The notes beneath the pieces are model-generated. The model was not told the origin of the DNA and did not search any database. It saw nothing but the letters and a program-made list of their open reading frames with translations. Below are positions 1 through 9,545 of a stretch of 39,553 nt of DNA, in pieces. Numbering within the stretch: position 1 is the first letter of the stretch; every line of letters starts with the position of its first letter. The position numbers were made by a program, and so were the translations under genes. The stretch spans positions 6,083-45,635 of the forward strand of contig DLVV01000383.1 in NCBI GenBank assembly GCA_003445035.1. The letters are read 5' to 3'. The stretch is from Planctomycetaceae bacterium (lineage in GTDB: Bacteria > Planctomycetota > Planctomycetia > Planctomycetales > Planctomycetaceae).

Positions 1-316
1 CGGAGACCTCGTCCACCTCGCTGAGCATCACTTCGAATTCCAGTGGGCCAACCGTGACCTGGTCTCCTTGTTCGAGCCGGACCTGGCTGGTGATGAGTTC
101 TCCGTTGACGGCTGTTCCGTTGGTACTGCCAAGGTCCCGCAGCCGCAGGCAAAACTCATCAAGCGTGAAGCAGCAATGGTGGCGACTGATCGATTCACTG
201 TTCGCTCGAAGATGGCAGTCCTGTTCGCGCCCGATCAGGAACTTGCGATCCACGGTCAGTGAAATCAACTTGCCGTCGTGTCGGCCACCAACGGACTTCA
301 ATTCAGCTCGCAACAT
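1..316 (-). CDS. FHA-domain protein (partial, C-terminus outside window)
   Basis: Reading the minus strand from the ATG at 316 gives 105 residues that run off the window edge. The stretch has the hallmarks of a forkhead-associated domain: GR at residues 29-30, SRHH at 44-47, LGSTNGT at 62-68 and NG at 71-72. FHA domains bind phosphothreonine peptides, so the protein probably takes part in Ser/Thr-kinase signalling, which is abundant in planctomycetes. What follows the FHA domain cannot be seen. A GGGGAACGG purine stretch lies just upstream of the ATG. The gene follows the lipoyl-enzyme gene on the same strand, but 374 bases away, so it probably has its own promoter. Family assignment is firm; the role is unknown. 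Confidence 0.85.
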   Translation of the reverse strand, partial: MLRAELKSVGGRHDGKLISLTVDRKFLIGREQDCHLRANSESISRHHCCFTLDEFCLRLRDLGSTNGTAVNGELITSQVRLEQGDQVTVGPLEFEVMLSEVDEVS

Positions 317-690
317 CAGAACCGTTCCCCAAACCCCATGCCTGATTTCAGGCTTCTCAGTCTCTGGCTCAGCCCATCCTGTACAACTTGTCCCGTGTCC
401 GTCCTGTCCAATGTCCGAGAAAAGAAGGAAGAAAAGCGAATGAAACCGAGAATTACTGGGTCGCGCGTCACGAAAGTCCGTCTGCCATCAAAGCAGGCCG
501 AGAACAAACTGGAGCGATGTGAAAACGCGGAGAAATAGGCGGGAAAGAGATTAAACCCCGCGTCTGCACGTTACTCGGATCAACAAAGGAAGTCAACGAA
601 TTTGGCAATTCGCCGTTGGTTTTGGTCGTCCAGGCGGCTGTCACGCCACTACGATCGGGACGTTGAGGAGAGTCGGGCGGAGTGTCCGGA
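317..690. other. Intergenic region between lipoyl-transfer gene and FHA gene
   Basis: No convincing gene is seen in this 374-base stretch; the short frames crossing it have no recognisable product. It holds a candidate minus-strand promoter (568-596) and a 14-base palindrome at 340-353 (GCCTGA-TT-TCAGGC) 24 bases upstream of the FHA start, which could be an operator or a small RNA hairpin. No clear intrinsic terminator follows the lipoyl-transfer gene. Confidence 0.5.
568..596 (-). promoter_or_regulatory. Candidate sigma70-type promoter for the FHA gene
   Basis: On the minus strand TTGACT (596-591) is followed after 17 bases by TAACGT (573-568). The -35 box is good (5/6) and the -10 box is poor. 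It would give a leader of roughly 240 bases. By-eye match only. Confidence 0.25.
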
Positions 691-1430
691 TCATGTGCCA
701 GGTTGCAGATCGGTCTGCTGGGCGATTTCCTGCAACTCCACGTTGCTGATGGGTTTGTGGGCGAGTTGCCAGCCGAGGGACATGGCGATCGTCCGGGCCA
801 TCAACTCGGGAAAATCTTCAGGGAGAACCAGTTCGGGGACGAGATCTTCCAGCCCGACAAACTCGGGGGCATGTGATGAACTGCGTAGCAACAAGCTGCC
901 GTGTTGCAGTACGGCACCTCGTCGCCGTCGCTGGGCACTGCCGAGCACCTTGTGTTTCCCACAGACGACATCTTCAGCAGCAGAACGTGCGAAGCACAGT
1001 GCCGGCTTGTCAGTGCCATCCGCGATCTCTCGGAGTCCCAGCCCCGCAATTGGGCCGCCGGCCAGTGTGGCCAACTGGTCGATGACGGATCGGTGAACGA
1101 CATCATAGAGATCTGTGCCGGGAGCGGCGTTGGGGTCACCGGCCGGGACGACGCAGGAATAGGTCCATTCGTGGTGGTGGACGATGGCCCCGCCTCCAGA
1201 GAGTCGTCGGACATGGTCAAGCCCGGCGACGTGTGGGTTTGAGTCCAGGGCGTCAGGTTTTTGGAAGTAGCCCAGGGACACGGTGGGACGGGACCATGCG
1301 TAGACCCTCACCGTGGGTTGCCCGCTTTGGAGAGCCATGTTGAGAAGCCACTCGTCGCATGCCATGTTCCAGCGGCCGGGATGAGCGGTTCCGGTTTCGA
1401 CGATCCGACAGGTGGATGACGGCGTGACCA

Positions 1431-1431
<1 letters not shown>
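691..1431 (-). CDS. Lipoate-protein ligase A / octanoyltransferase (LipM-like) family protein
   Basis: This 246-residue protein belongs to the BPL/LPL family that attaches octanoate or lipoate to GcvH and 2-oxoacid dehydrogenase E2 proteins. It shows RRLSGGGAIVHH (75-86), the catalytic-lysine region GKHKVLGSAQ (K161) and LQHGSLLL (175-182). A cysteine (C146, in LCFARS) lies about 15 residues before the lysine, where octanoyltransferase LipM of Bacillus carries its active-site Cys; the GSAQ...LQHGS wording is also LipM-like. I therefore favour an octanoyl-ACP:GcvH transferase over an ATP-dependent ligase, but this is inference. Its ATG overlaps the gcvPB stop (TGATG), so translation is probably coupled, which fits a job in lipoylating GcvH encoded in the same operon. 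Confidence 0.85.
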
Positions 1432-2921
<1,490 letters not shown>

Positions 2922-2926
2922 GGTGG

Positions 2927-4330
2927 TCAGGCGGGTTTGGTGAGTGTTTTGGGGGTCGCTGAATTTTCGGATGTTGCGGCCAGCGACTCGACCAGTCGGT
3001 CGATTTCCTCTCGAGTACGTTGTTCGGTGACCGCGACCAGCAATGTCTGGTCGGCAGCTTCGCCGAGTGATTCTCGAAGGCGGGGAAACCGTCCAAGTGC
3101 GGGGCCGAGGTCAAAGCCGGCATCGGCCGCGCGGTTGATCACGTCGGTGGCATCGCCCTGACATCTCAAGGTGAATTCCTTGAAGAAGGGGCGGGAGAAC
3201 ATCAGTTCGAAGCCGGGCAGTTCACCGAGTCTCTCGGCTGCGTAGTGCGATTTGCGGCAGCACAGTTCGGCAACGTCCACCAGCCCCTGGCGGCCCAGCA
3301 GCGACAGGTAGACCGTGGCTCGTATGGCCAGCAGGCCCTGGTTGGTGCAGATGTTCGACGTGGCCTTTTCTCGACGGATGTGTTGCTCACGGGCCTGGAG
3401 GTTGAGTACGAAGCAACGTTGGCCGTTGCGATCGACGGTCTGTCCGATCAACCGGCCCGGCATCTGCCGGACGTGGTCCTGGCGGCAGGCGAGAATGCCC
3501 AGGAACGGGCCACCATACTGAGCCGGGATGCCCAGAGACTGCCCCTCGGCCACAGCGATATCGGCACCGCATTCGGCAGGAGTTTTGAGCAGTCCGAGGC
3601 TCAGAGGATCAAAGCTGACGATGGCCAACGCGCCGACGTCGTGAGCCGCCTGGCAGAGCGGTTCGAGTTCTTCCAGGGCACCGAAAACGTTGGGCTGCTG
3701 AATGACCAGGCAACAGGTCTCCTCGTTGAGCGAGTCGGCAACGATGTTGACGTCGGCCGCTCCGTCCGGTGTGGCGATGACGTCGAGTTGGCACGACAGG
3801 TTCCCGAGATAGGTCTCAAGAACCTCCTGGTATTCGGGGTGCAGCGATCCCAGCACCACGACCCGGTTGTACCGCTTGGTGACTCTCATGGCCATGAAGA
3901 CCGCCTCGCTGACGGCGGTGCCGCCCTCGTAGAGGCTGGCGTTGGAGACCTCCATTCCGGTCAGTTGGCAGACCAGGGTCTGGAACTCGAAGAATGCCTG
4001 CAGGCTGCCCTGGCTGGCCTCCGCCTGGTACGGGGTGTAGGCGGTATAGAACTCGCCCCGTGAAGCAACCTCGTCGACAGCGGCGGGGATGAAGTGGTCG
4101 TAGACGCCTCCGCCCATCAGGCAGACCCGTGAGGAACCACCGCAGTTGGCTGCGGCGAGTTTGCGAAGGTGCATTTCCAGTTCGGGTTCGGAGAAACCGG
4201 TGGGCAGGTCGAGCAGTCCGTCGACCTGAAGGTGATCGGGGACCTGTTCGAAGAGCTCGTCGATTGACTCGGCACCGATTGCCTCGAGCATCGAACGGAT
4301 GTCGTCGGGGGTGTTGAATAGGTAGGCCAC
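2927..4330 (-). CDS. gcvPA: Glycine dehydrogenase (decarboxylating) subunit 1, P-protein alpha
   Basis: This 467-residue protein is the N-terminal half of the split P-protein. It starts AYLFNTPDDIRSML, close to the usual opening of GcvPA, which supports the GTG start at 4330. Other typical stretches are YTAYTPYQAEASQGSLQAFF, SLYEGGTAVSEA and RREKATSNICTNQGL. With GcvPB it forms the heterotetrameric decarboxylase. It lies 41 bases after gcvH and 5 bases before gcvPB. No gcvT (aminomethyltransferase) or lpd lies in the window, so these partners must be encoded elsewhere. The end of the protein (residues after about 445) is a short Ser/Thr-rich tail. Confidence 0.97.
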   Translation of the reverse strand: MAYLFNTPDDIRSMLEAIGAESIDELFEQVPDHLQVDGLLDLPTGFSEPELEMHLRKLAAANCGGSSRVCLMGGGVYDHFIPAAVDEVASRGEFYTAYTPYQAEASQGSLQAFFEFQTLVCQLTGMEVSNASLYEGGTAVSEAVFMAMRVTKRYNRVVVLGSLHPEYQEVLETYLGNLSCQLDVIATPDGAADVNIVADSLNEETCCLVIQQPNVFGALEELEPLCQAAHDVGALAIVSFDPLSLGLLKTPAECGADIAVAEGQSLGIPAQYGGPFLGILACRQDHVRQMPGRLIGQTVDRNGQRCFVLNLQAREQHIRREKATSNICTNQGLLAIRATVYLSLLGRQGLVDVAELCCRKSHYAAERLGELPGFELMFSRPFFKEFTLRCQGDATDVINRAADAGFDLGPALGRFPRLRESLGEAADQTLLVAVTEQRTREEIDRLVESLAATSENSATPKTLTKPA

Positions 4331-4371
4331 GAGGCGTCTCGCTCGGAATTCGACGTGAACCGTGACAGCCG

Positions 4372-4758
4372 TCAGTGCCCGGCCGATTGACAGTGTTCTC
4401 GGTAGGCGGTTTCGTCGAGTAGGGCGTCGGCGGCCGAGGCGTCGGTGACGGCCACGCGGATCATCCAGCCTCGTCCGAACGGGTCTTCACCCAGCGCGTC
4501 GAGATCGTCGGGCAACCCCGTGTTGACCTCGGTGACTTCACCGGCGACCGGTGCGTAGAGGTCACTGACGGCCTTGACACTTTCGACCTCGCCGAAGATC
4601 TCACCGGCATCAAGCGTCCGCCCCACTTCGGGCAAATCGACAAACACCAGGTCGGTCAAGGCTTCGACGGCGAAATCGGTGATCCCGACGGTGGCAATTT
4701 CGCCGTCGAGATGGAGCCACTCATGGCTCTTGGAAAATTTCAAGGTGGCCGGGTCCAT
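4372..4758 (-). CDS. gcvH: Glycine cleavage system H protein
   Basis: The 128-residue product carries the lipoyl group that shuttles the aminomethyl intermediate between the P, T and L proteins. The lipoylated lysine is K62 in EVESVKAVSDLYAP, and the KFSKSHEWLHLDG opening and VGITDFAVEALTDLVFVDLP stretch are standard. The ATG at 4758 is preceded by GGAG at a suitable distance. It is the first gcv gene of the unit, 78 bases after rpiB. I looked for a glycine-riboswitch-like fold in those 78 bases and saw nothing convincing. Confidence 0.97.
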   Translation of the reverse strand: MDPATLKFSKSHEWLHLDGEIATVGITDFAVEALTDLVFVDLPEVGRTLDAGEIFGEVESVKAVSDLYAPVAGEVTEVNTGLPDDLDALGEDPFGRGWMIRVAVTDASAADALLDETAYREHCQSAGH

Positions 4759-4836
4759 CGTTGTCCAACTCCGTTTTGCTCGCGTGTGCGTCCATGTCCG
4801 CGATCGGGCAGATCGCTGTTCCGATGGTTGGCCCGG

Positions 4837-5301
4837 CTATTCGGATGCCGGTGCCGATTGTTCGTGAAGCTCGTGCTCGGCGATCTTTTCAACTCGTCGA
4901 GCGTGTCGCCCCCCTTCGAATTCCGTTTCCAGCCAGATCTCAATCATGCGGTTGACCAGTCGGTCGCCGAGCAGGTCAGCCGAGAGGCACAGAACATTCG
5001 AGTCGTTGTGCCGTCGGCTCATGCCGGCCGTGAGGTCGTCGTGGCAGTTGGCCGCTCGGACCCCGGAGAACTTGTTGGCGACGATGCACATCCCCATCCC
5101 CGTGCCACAGATCAGGATGCCCCGGGCGGCAGTCCCGTCGGAAACAGCTCCGGCAACAGACGCTGCGAAGTCGGGGTAGTCAACGCTCTCGGTCGACTCC
5201 GGTCCATGGTCCAGTCCGTCGTGTCCGAGTTCGGTCAGCAGGGCGAGGACCTTGCCCTTGACGGTGAAACCGCGGTGGTCGCTGGCGACGGCAATCTTCA
5301 T
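4837..5301 (-). CDS. rpiB: Ribose 5-phosphate isomerase B
   Basis: This 154-residue protein of the RpiB/LacAB family interconverts ribose 5-phosphate and ribulose 5-phosphate in the pentose phosphate pathway. It shows the SDHRGF opening (D8, H9), the catalytic loop CGTGMGM with C65, and the family stretch ANCHDDLTAGMSRRHNDSNVL. The ATG at 5301 gives the canonical MKIAVASDHRG start; a longer frame two codons upstream would need TTG. No good ribosome binding site precedes it. It lies 48 bases after the YrdC-phosphatase fusion on the same strand, the order known from Bacillus ywlC-ywlE-ywlF. Confidence 0.95.
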   Translation of the reverse strand: MKIAVASDHRGFTVKGKVLALLTELGHDGLDHGPESTESVDYPDFAASVAGAVSDGTAARGILICGTGMGMCIVANKFSGVRAANCHDDLTAGMSRRHNDSNVLCLSADLLGDRLVNRMIEIWLETEFEGGRHARRVEKIAEHELHEQSAPASE

Positions 5302-5349
5302 GGTCAATGGGGGGGTTGGAGAACGGGGGAGAAGGTCCGTGTCGGAGAA

Positions 5350-6492
5350 TCAACTCGGCGAGTCGTCGAGCAACTCGTCGATCAGTTGCTGAAGATGGGA
5401 TTGTATGGCGTGGCAACACTCCGCGTACACCGTCGATGACCCGCCGATCGGATCGTCTATGTCAGCTCCGTTGACGTTAAGGAGGCGGACCCGGGAGGCG
5501 GCGTCGGGCCAGGCTTCGAGGATCGAATCGCGATGCCCTTTCGTCATCGTGACCAGGTGGTCCGCTTGGACCGCTAACTCGGCAGTCAGCGGCTGGCTGA
5601 CGTGCGAAGCGAATTCGATTCCCCTTTCCCTGAGACTCTCGGCCGCTTCCAGGCTGATCGGGCTTCCCCCATAGGCGGCCACGCCGGCCGAACCCACCAG
5701 GAAACCCCGATCCACCAGCTCCTCGTCCCGGCATTGTAACTGTTCGGCCAGCATTTTGCGAAACAACGCTTCGGCCATCGGTGAACGACAGGTGTTGCCC
5801 GTGCAGACGAAGACCACCGCCCGGCAAGCCATCCTCGCCACCGTGGCGGCTCCCACCGCACCCTCGTGGGTGACTTCCCACCCATCCTTTCGGATTCGGA
5901 TCGTCGTGTCTCCGCCGGCGAATCTCGACGGGCCGGCCTGAAGGATCAACGAGGCTGAGCCGCAGGAGTCGGGGGACGGATCACCGGTGTTGGTCAGGTC
6001 CAGCGGCCGGGCCAGCAGGAGAGTGTCGGCGAGATCGAGCAGCCCGCGAGGCACTTCGTGTGCGGGCACCCGCACCGGCAGCCGCTGGGTGTCTGACACG
6101 CGGGTCCACCACGAAGCGGAGCAGTTGTTGGGAGGCGTGGCTCGGGGGGCGAGGTCCATCACGACGGGGGCCGGCCAGCAGCGACGTGCCAACCGCTGCA
6201 CCAGTTCGTCGGAATCTGTCGGAATTGATGCGAGTCCGAGCAAACTCGGGGCGTCCGGGCCCAGGACCACCAGGTCGGGTTGTGCGTTGGAGCCGGCCGA
6301 GGGTTCGATGGGATCCGTCGGCATCAGCAGCGATTCGGCGGCGGCGGGATGAGAGCTGGAACCGACCATGTGGTAGCCGGCCTCGTCGGGGATCACCACC
6401 AGTTGGCCGTCAGCGACTTTTTCGGCTGCGAGAGTGACCGCCCGGGCCACCGCCTGCTCGTCGCCACCGCGGATATCCAATACCTCGGCCAT
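5350..6492 (-). CDS. Fusion of degenerate YrdC/Sua5-like domain and YwlE-type low-molecular-weight phosphatase
   Basis: The 380-residue protein has two parts. Residues about 10-200 follow the plan of the YrdC/Sua5 threonylcarbamoyl-AMP synthase domain (A...A...DGQLVVIPDEAGYHMVG, then CWPAPVVMDL and LPVRVPAHEV), but the usual KxR motif after the first strand-helix unit and the SxN motif are missing. Residues about 224-375 are a low-molecular-weight protein-tyrosine-phosphatase domain with an intact active site: C230-TGNTC-R236-S and the general acid D347 in DDPIGG. The residue at 234 is Thr, as in YwlE of Bacillus, where this Thr selects phosphoarginine; tyrosine phosphatases usually have Ile or Leu there. 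So an arginine phosphatase with a non-catalytic YrdC partner is my inference. The ATG at 6492 is preferred to a TTG one codon earlier. Confidence 0.85.
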   Translation of the reverse strand: MAEVLDIRGGDEQAVARAVTLAAEKVADGQLVVIPDEAGYHMVGSSSHPAAAESLLMPTDPIEPSAGSNAQPDLVVLGPDAPSLLGLASIPTDSDELVQRLARRCWPAPVVMDLAPRATPPNNCSASWWTRVSDTQRLPVRVPAHEVPRGLLDLADTLLLARPLDLTNTGDPSPDSCGSASLILQAGPSRFAGGDTTIRIRKDGWEVTHEGAVGAATVARMACRAVVFVCTGNTCRSPMAEALFRKMLAEQLQCRDEELVDRGFLVGSAGVAAYGGSPISLEAAESLRERGIEFASHVSQPLTAELAVQADHLVTMTKGHRDSILEAWPDAASRVRLLNVNGADIDDPIGGSSTVYAECCHAIQSHLQQLIDELLDDSPS

Positions 6493-6518
6493 CAACGCAC
6501 CTGTCCCCGGTGATTGCC

Positions 6519-7439
6519 TCAGTCGGTGTACCGCTCACGACTCCAGTCACAAGCCAACTCGACGAGAGTTTCGAGCGTCTGGTGGTTGGCACTGCAGGCG
6601 ACAATGCCCGGCAGCCGTAGCATGTCGGCCCGCTCGTCCATCCACAACTCGTCAAAGTGAACGCTTTGACCGTCGTGGACCCAGACCGCATCACCCCCCA
6701 GGATTCTGGCGATCTGCAACGACACCGGAAAGTCGTAGATGTTGGGTGAGTGAATCAACGAGCCGCCGAAGTGGCCGTCGGCCAGGAGCGGGTAAATGCT
6801 GCCCGGCATGTCGTCGGGAGCGACTCCCTCGAGCCCCCTCGCAGTGACGTCCTCGGCTCGTGCAGAATCGTGCTCCTGGAACCCGATCAGGTAGATCCGT
6901 GGTGAGTCTGGACGGGTGGCGGGGTCAACCGGTGTGATCGCATCGAGAACTTCGCGAGCCGGTTGCAGCGGATCGTCCGGACCACAACGTATCGTCTGTC
7001 CGATTGCCTCGACCCAGGTCCCTTCGGGACCCATTTCGGGGAGGTAGACCAACGAGTAGTGCAGCGTCTCGCGAGTCCGTAGCGAGAGCATCACCGCGTA
7101 GCCGTCGCCTGTCTGGTCACGGTACTGCCGTGTGCCATCGATCGGGTCCAGGGCAATGGTCCAGGCCGCGTCGTCGGCGAACAGGTGCAGGTCGCCGTTC
7201 TCTTCTTCGGCCTCAATCCTCGCCTGGCGAAACACCGTGTCGCGATCTCGCAACGCTCCCACCAGCAGCTCCTGGACGCTGATGTCGGCCAGTGTCAGTG
7301 CGTCGGTCAGGTGGCTGCCAGAGGTCTTTCCCGGCAGCGAGATGTTGAAGCCACGAATTCGACGGGCCAGGGCTCCACCCCAGCGCAGCACTTCGGGCAT
7401 TTCTCGCGACAGGGCCGAGGTGAGATCGCCGAGTGTCAT
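6519..7439 (-). CDS. Inositol monophosphatase / 3'(2'),5'-bisphosphate nucleotidase family protein
   Basis: The 306-residue product is a member of the Mg-dependent, Li-sensitive phosphatase superfamily (SuhB/CysQ). The metal-binding motif LDPIDGTRQYRDQTGDG is intact, preceded by an acidic EAEEENG stretch that can supply the upstream Glu. The second family motif, normally W-D-x-A-A, reads IYDFPV within HSPNIYDFPVSLQIARILGG, keeping the Asp but not the Trp or Ala residues. The substrate cannot be told: inositol phosphate, PAP or a sugar bisphosphate are all possible. It is the first gene of the minus-strand run, 26 bases before the fusion gene, and is divergent from the secreted-protein gene. 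Confidence 0.85.
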   Translation of the reverse strand: MTLGDLTSALSREMPEVLRWGGALARRIRGFNISLPGKTSGSHLTDALTLADISVQELLVGALRDRDTVFRQARIEAEEENGDLHLFADDAAWTIALDPIDGTRQYRDQTGDGYAVMLSLRTRETLHYSLVYLPEMGPEGTWVEAIGQTIRCGPDDPLQPAREVLDAITPVDPATRPDSPRIYLIGFQEHDSARAEDVTARGLEGVAPDDMPGSIYPLLADGHFGGSLIHSPNIYDFPVSLQIARILGGDAVWVHDGQSVHFDELWMDERADMLRLPGIVACSANHQTLETLVELACDWSRERYTD

Positions 7440-7486
7440 CGTCGATCGAGACTAACGCATTGTCCGTCGCGAGGGAATCGACCGGG

Positions 7487-7515
7487 TTGGCCGTTCTGCC
7501 GGCTGCCAGTAGGAT
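7487..7515 (+). promoter_or_regulatory. Candidate promoter for the secreted protein gene at 7547
   Basis: TTGGCC (7487-7492), 17 bases, TAGGAT (7510-7515) on the plus strand, placing the transcription start near 7522, about 25 bases before the ATG and 11 before the AGAGGAGA ribosome binding site. This spacing supports the inward-shifted start of the gene. Confidence 0.45.
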
Positions 7516-7546
7516 GCCTGGACAAGTCGACAAGAGGAGAAATCGG

Positions 7547-8632
7547 ATGGCCTTCGACAACAGGGAATGGTGGAGCCGCGGAAATCTGATGTCTTCAGCG
7601 GTGGTGGCAGCGATTGTGGCCTCCGGCCTCGTCTCTCTACACGCCGAGCATCCCCATGCCGCTCCGCAGGTGACCAGTCTGACCAATCCCAAGGTCCGTT
7701 TTCGTACGACCGAGGCGCACCACGTGGTGTTGACCAACGGCGAGGTGACCGCGGTGATCGTCGACAATTCGGCAGTGACCGGAGGCCCACTGAAGGCCGA
7801 CCACCGTGCCGGTTACAACGGCGTCGCACAGCTGACCCATCGGCGGCGTCCCGACAACATCTTCCGGGCTCCCTACGCGGGGATCAACTACGAACACATT
7901 CACGATGGGACCCTTGCGGTGTCGCGTGAGAAGTTCGAGCCCCGGGTGTCGCCGATGCAGTTGCGGATCGTCGATCGAAGCACCGTCGAGTTGTACCAGC
8001 CGCCGACGAAGAACTGGAAATTGGAGAGTTGCGGGCGGTATCGGCTGCTCGAGGACGGAGCGATCGAGTACACATTCGAGTGCATCCCACGTGCCAGGAC
8101 CTTCCAGCAGGGGTTCATCGGTCTGTTCTGGGCCAGTTACATCGATCGGCCCGAGGACAAGGCGGTTCACTTTCGAGGTCGGCGACTGGAGACCGAGGGG
8201 CCTGGCGAGTGGATCAAGTGGCTGCCTCCCTCACACGGAGTGGCCAGCACGCATCGCCCGGAGGGTGCCAGGTTGCCGAAAGTGGTCAACGGTTTTCCAC
8301 TGACGCTGGTCAACCACCCGTCGCGATTTGTCTACACATCGCCCTGGTACTACGGCGTCAGCCACGGCATGGCGTTGGCCCAGGTGTTCCGTCGGCGTGA
8401 CCGGATCTGGATGGCTCAGTCTCCAACCGGCGGGGGGGCGACCAATCCGGCCTGGGATTTCCAGTGGTTCGTCCCCGATTACCAGGTGAACCAGGCCTAC
8501 GGATTCGTGATGCGAGCCGTCTACGTGCCTTACGAGAGCCGCGAGCAGGTGGCTCGTGCTGTTCGTCCTCACCTGGAATCGCTCAACCGGTCGCCTGGGC
8601 GCGGCGACCGGCGTGAGTCTCGATCCAGGTGA
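7547..8632 (+). CDS. Secreted protein of unknown function
   Basis: I do not recognise a named family. The ATG at 7547 is chosen because AGAGGAGA lies 6 bases upstream and because a longer frame would run into the divergent phosphatase gene. The 361-residue product begins with a likely signal peptide (hydrophobic stretch about residues 15-33, ending ...SLHAEHPHAA). The rest is rich in aromatic residues and short polar strands (HDGTLAVSREKF, VELYQPPTKNW, IGLFWASYID, SRFVYTSPWYYGVSHG, WDFQWFVPDYQ), which looks like a beta-sandwich exported protein, perhaps sugar-binding. Its 3' end overlaps the convergent ATP-grasp gene by 50 bases. Confidence 0.8.
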   Translation: MAFDNREWWSRGNLMSSAVVAAIVASGLVSLHAEHPHAAPQVTSLTNPKVRFRTTEAHHVVLTNGEVTAVIVDNSAVTGGPLKADHRAGYNGVAQLTHRRRPDNIFRAPYAGINYEHIHDGTLAVSREKFEPRVSPMQLRIVDRSTVELYQPPTKNWKLESCGRYRLLEDGAIEYTFECIPRARTFQQGFIGLFWASYIDRPEDKAVHFRGRRLETEGPGEWIKWLPPSHGVASTHRPEGARLPKVVNGFPLTLVNHPSRFVYTSPWYYGVSHGMALAQVFRRRDRIWMAQSPTGGGATNPAWDFQWFVPDYQVNQAYGFVMRAVYVPYESREQVARAVRPHLESLNRSPGRGDRRESRSR

Positions 8633-9497
8633 CCAGCCGTTCGGCGACATCGATCGAGTTGACCCGGGCCAGGGCCCGCCAGCCGGGAACCGCGTTGACT
8701 TCCAGCACCATCCGTTGCCCCGCGGGGTTGCTGATCAGGTCGACTCCGGCCAGGCATGTGCCGGTTGCTTCGGCCGCAATGCGTGCCAGTTCAATGTCCC
8801 GGGGTCCCGGGGTCCACGGTTCGGCCAATCCCTGTTGAGAGATGTTGGTGCGGAAGTCTTCCCGAGCCCGTCGCCGCATGCCGCCGACCACTTCTCCGTC
8901 AAGCAGCAACACGCGGTCGTCGTAGCCGCCGTGGTCGATGAAGGCCTGCAGGTACAGAACGGCGTTGAGTTGTTCGAGCGTGCGGAAGGTTCTGAGGGCG
9001 AGTTCGGGGTCGCTGACTCGAACGATGCCACGGCCCTCGGCTCCGAAAATCGGCTTGACCACCACGTCTCCGCCGAGCGCCTCGAATGCTTCGAGGGCCG
9101 AGTCGGAATTCTCGCAGACCACCGTTGGCGGGACAGGGACGCCGGCCGCAAGAAGCCTGGCGGTTGAGAGGTACTTGTCGACGGCGCACTCGATGGCGCG
9201 AGGCGAATTGAGCACGGTGACACCGAGTTGTTCGAGTCGGGCCAGGGCATCCATCCGGAAAACGACCTGTTCCAGGGATCCCGGGGGCATCGTGCGTACG
9301 ATCACAGCGTCGGCACTGTCCAGGTTGCCGTCTGTGTCTCGAACGGCTTCGCCGGGGTTTCCAACGGCATTGGTGGCCAGTGTGCCAACGATCTGGGGAA
9401 AGCGAATCCCCAGGCATTCGTGCCCCCGCTGCCGGGCGGCGCGGGACAGGTCCCTGAGATACCAGCTGCCGGGATTGCTGAGGACGGCGATTTGCAC
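8583..9497 (-). CDS. RimK-family ATP-grasp alpha-L-glutamate ligase
   Basis: This 304-residue ATP-grasp protein opens with MQIAVLSNPGSWYLRDLSRAA and has the RimK features VDKYLSTARLLAAGVPVPPT (substrate/ATP region), GGDVVVKPIFGAEGRGIVRV (ATP-binding Lys and glycine loop) and the metal-binding end VLEVNAVPGWRALARVN (Glu and Asn). RimK relatives add glutamate to proteins or cofactors. It lies 48 bases after mch on the same strand; in methanogens the RimK relative MptN adds a glutamate to tetrahydromethanopterin, and RimK-like genes sit near mch in methylotroph clusters, so a cofactor-tailoring role is likely but inferred. The start is a GTG at 9497 with AGGA nine bases upstream. Confidence 0.88.
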   Translation of the reverse strand: MQIAVLSNPGSWYLRDLSRAARQRGHECLGIRFPQIVGTLATNAVGNPGEAVRDTDGNLDSADAVIVRTMPPGSLEQVVFRMDALARLEQLGVTVLNSPRAIECAVDKYLSTARLLAAGVPVPPTVVCENSDSALEAFEALGGDVVVKPIFGAEGRGIVRVSDPELALRTFRTLEQLNAVLYLQAFIDHGGYDDRVLLLDGEVVGGMRRRAREDFRTNISQQGLAEPWTPGPRDIELARIAAEATGTCLAGVDLISNPAGQRMVLEVNAVPGWRALARVNSIDVAERLVTWIETHAGRRAQATG

Positions 9498-9545
9498 GCG
9501 TTGGATGTCCTGAATGTGAATCCGCTGGCAGCAGCAGCAACCGGG

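Noticed and set aside
316..507. 63-residue minus-strand frame ending at the FHA start
   Set aside because: Its stop overlaps the FHA start, which could suggest coupling, but there is no ribosome binding site and no family similarity visible.
602..1096. Plus-strand frame of 164 residues near the left end
   Set aside because: Largely antisense to the lipoyl-transfer gene; low-complexity Ser/Arg-rich translation without family signs.
4759..4836. Possible glycine riboswitch upstream of gcvH
   Set aside because: The gap is only 78 bases and no conserved aptamer-like core or paired helices were seen.
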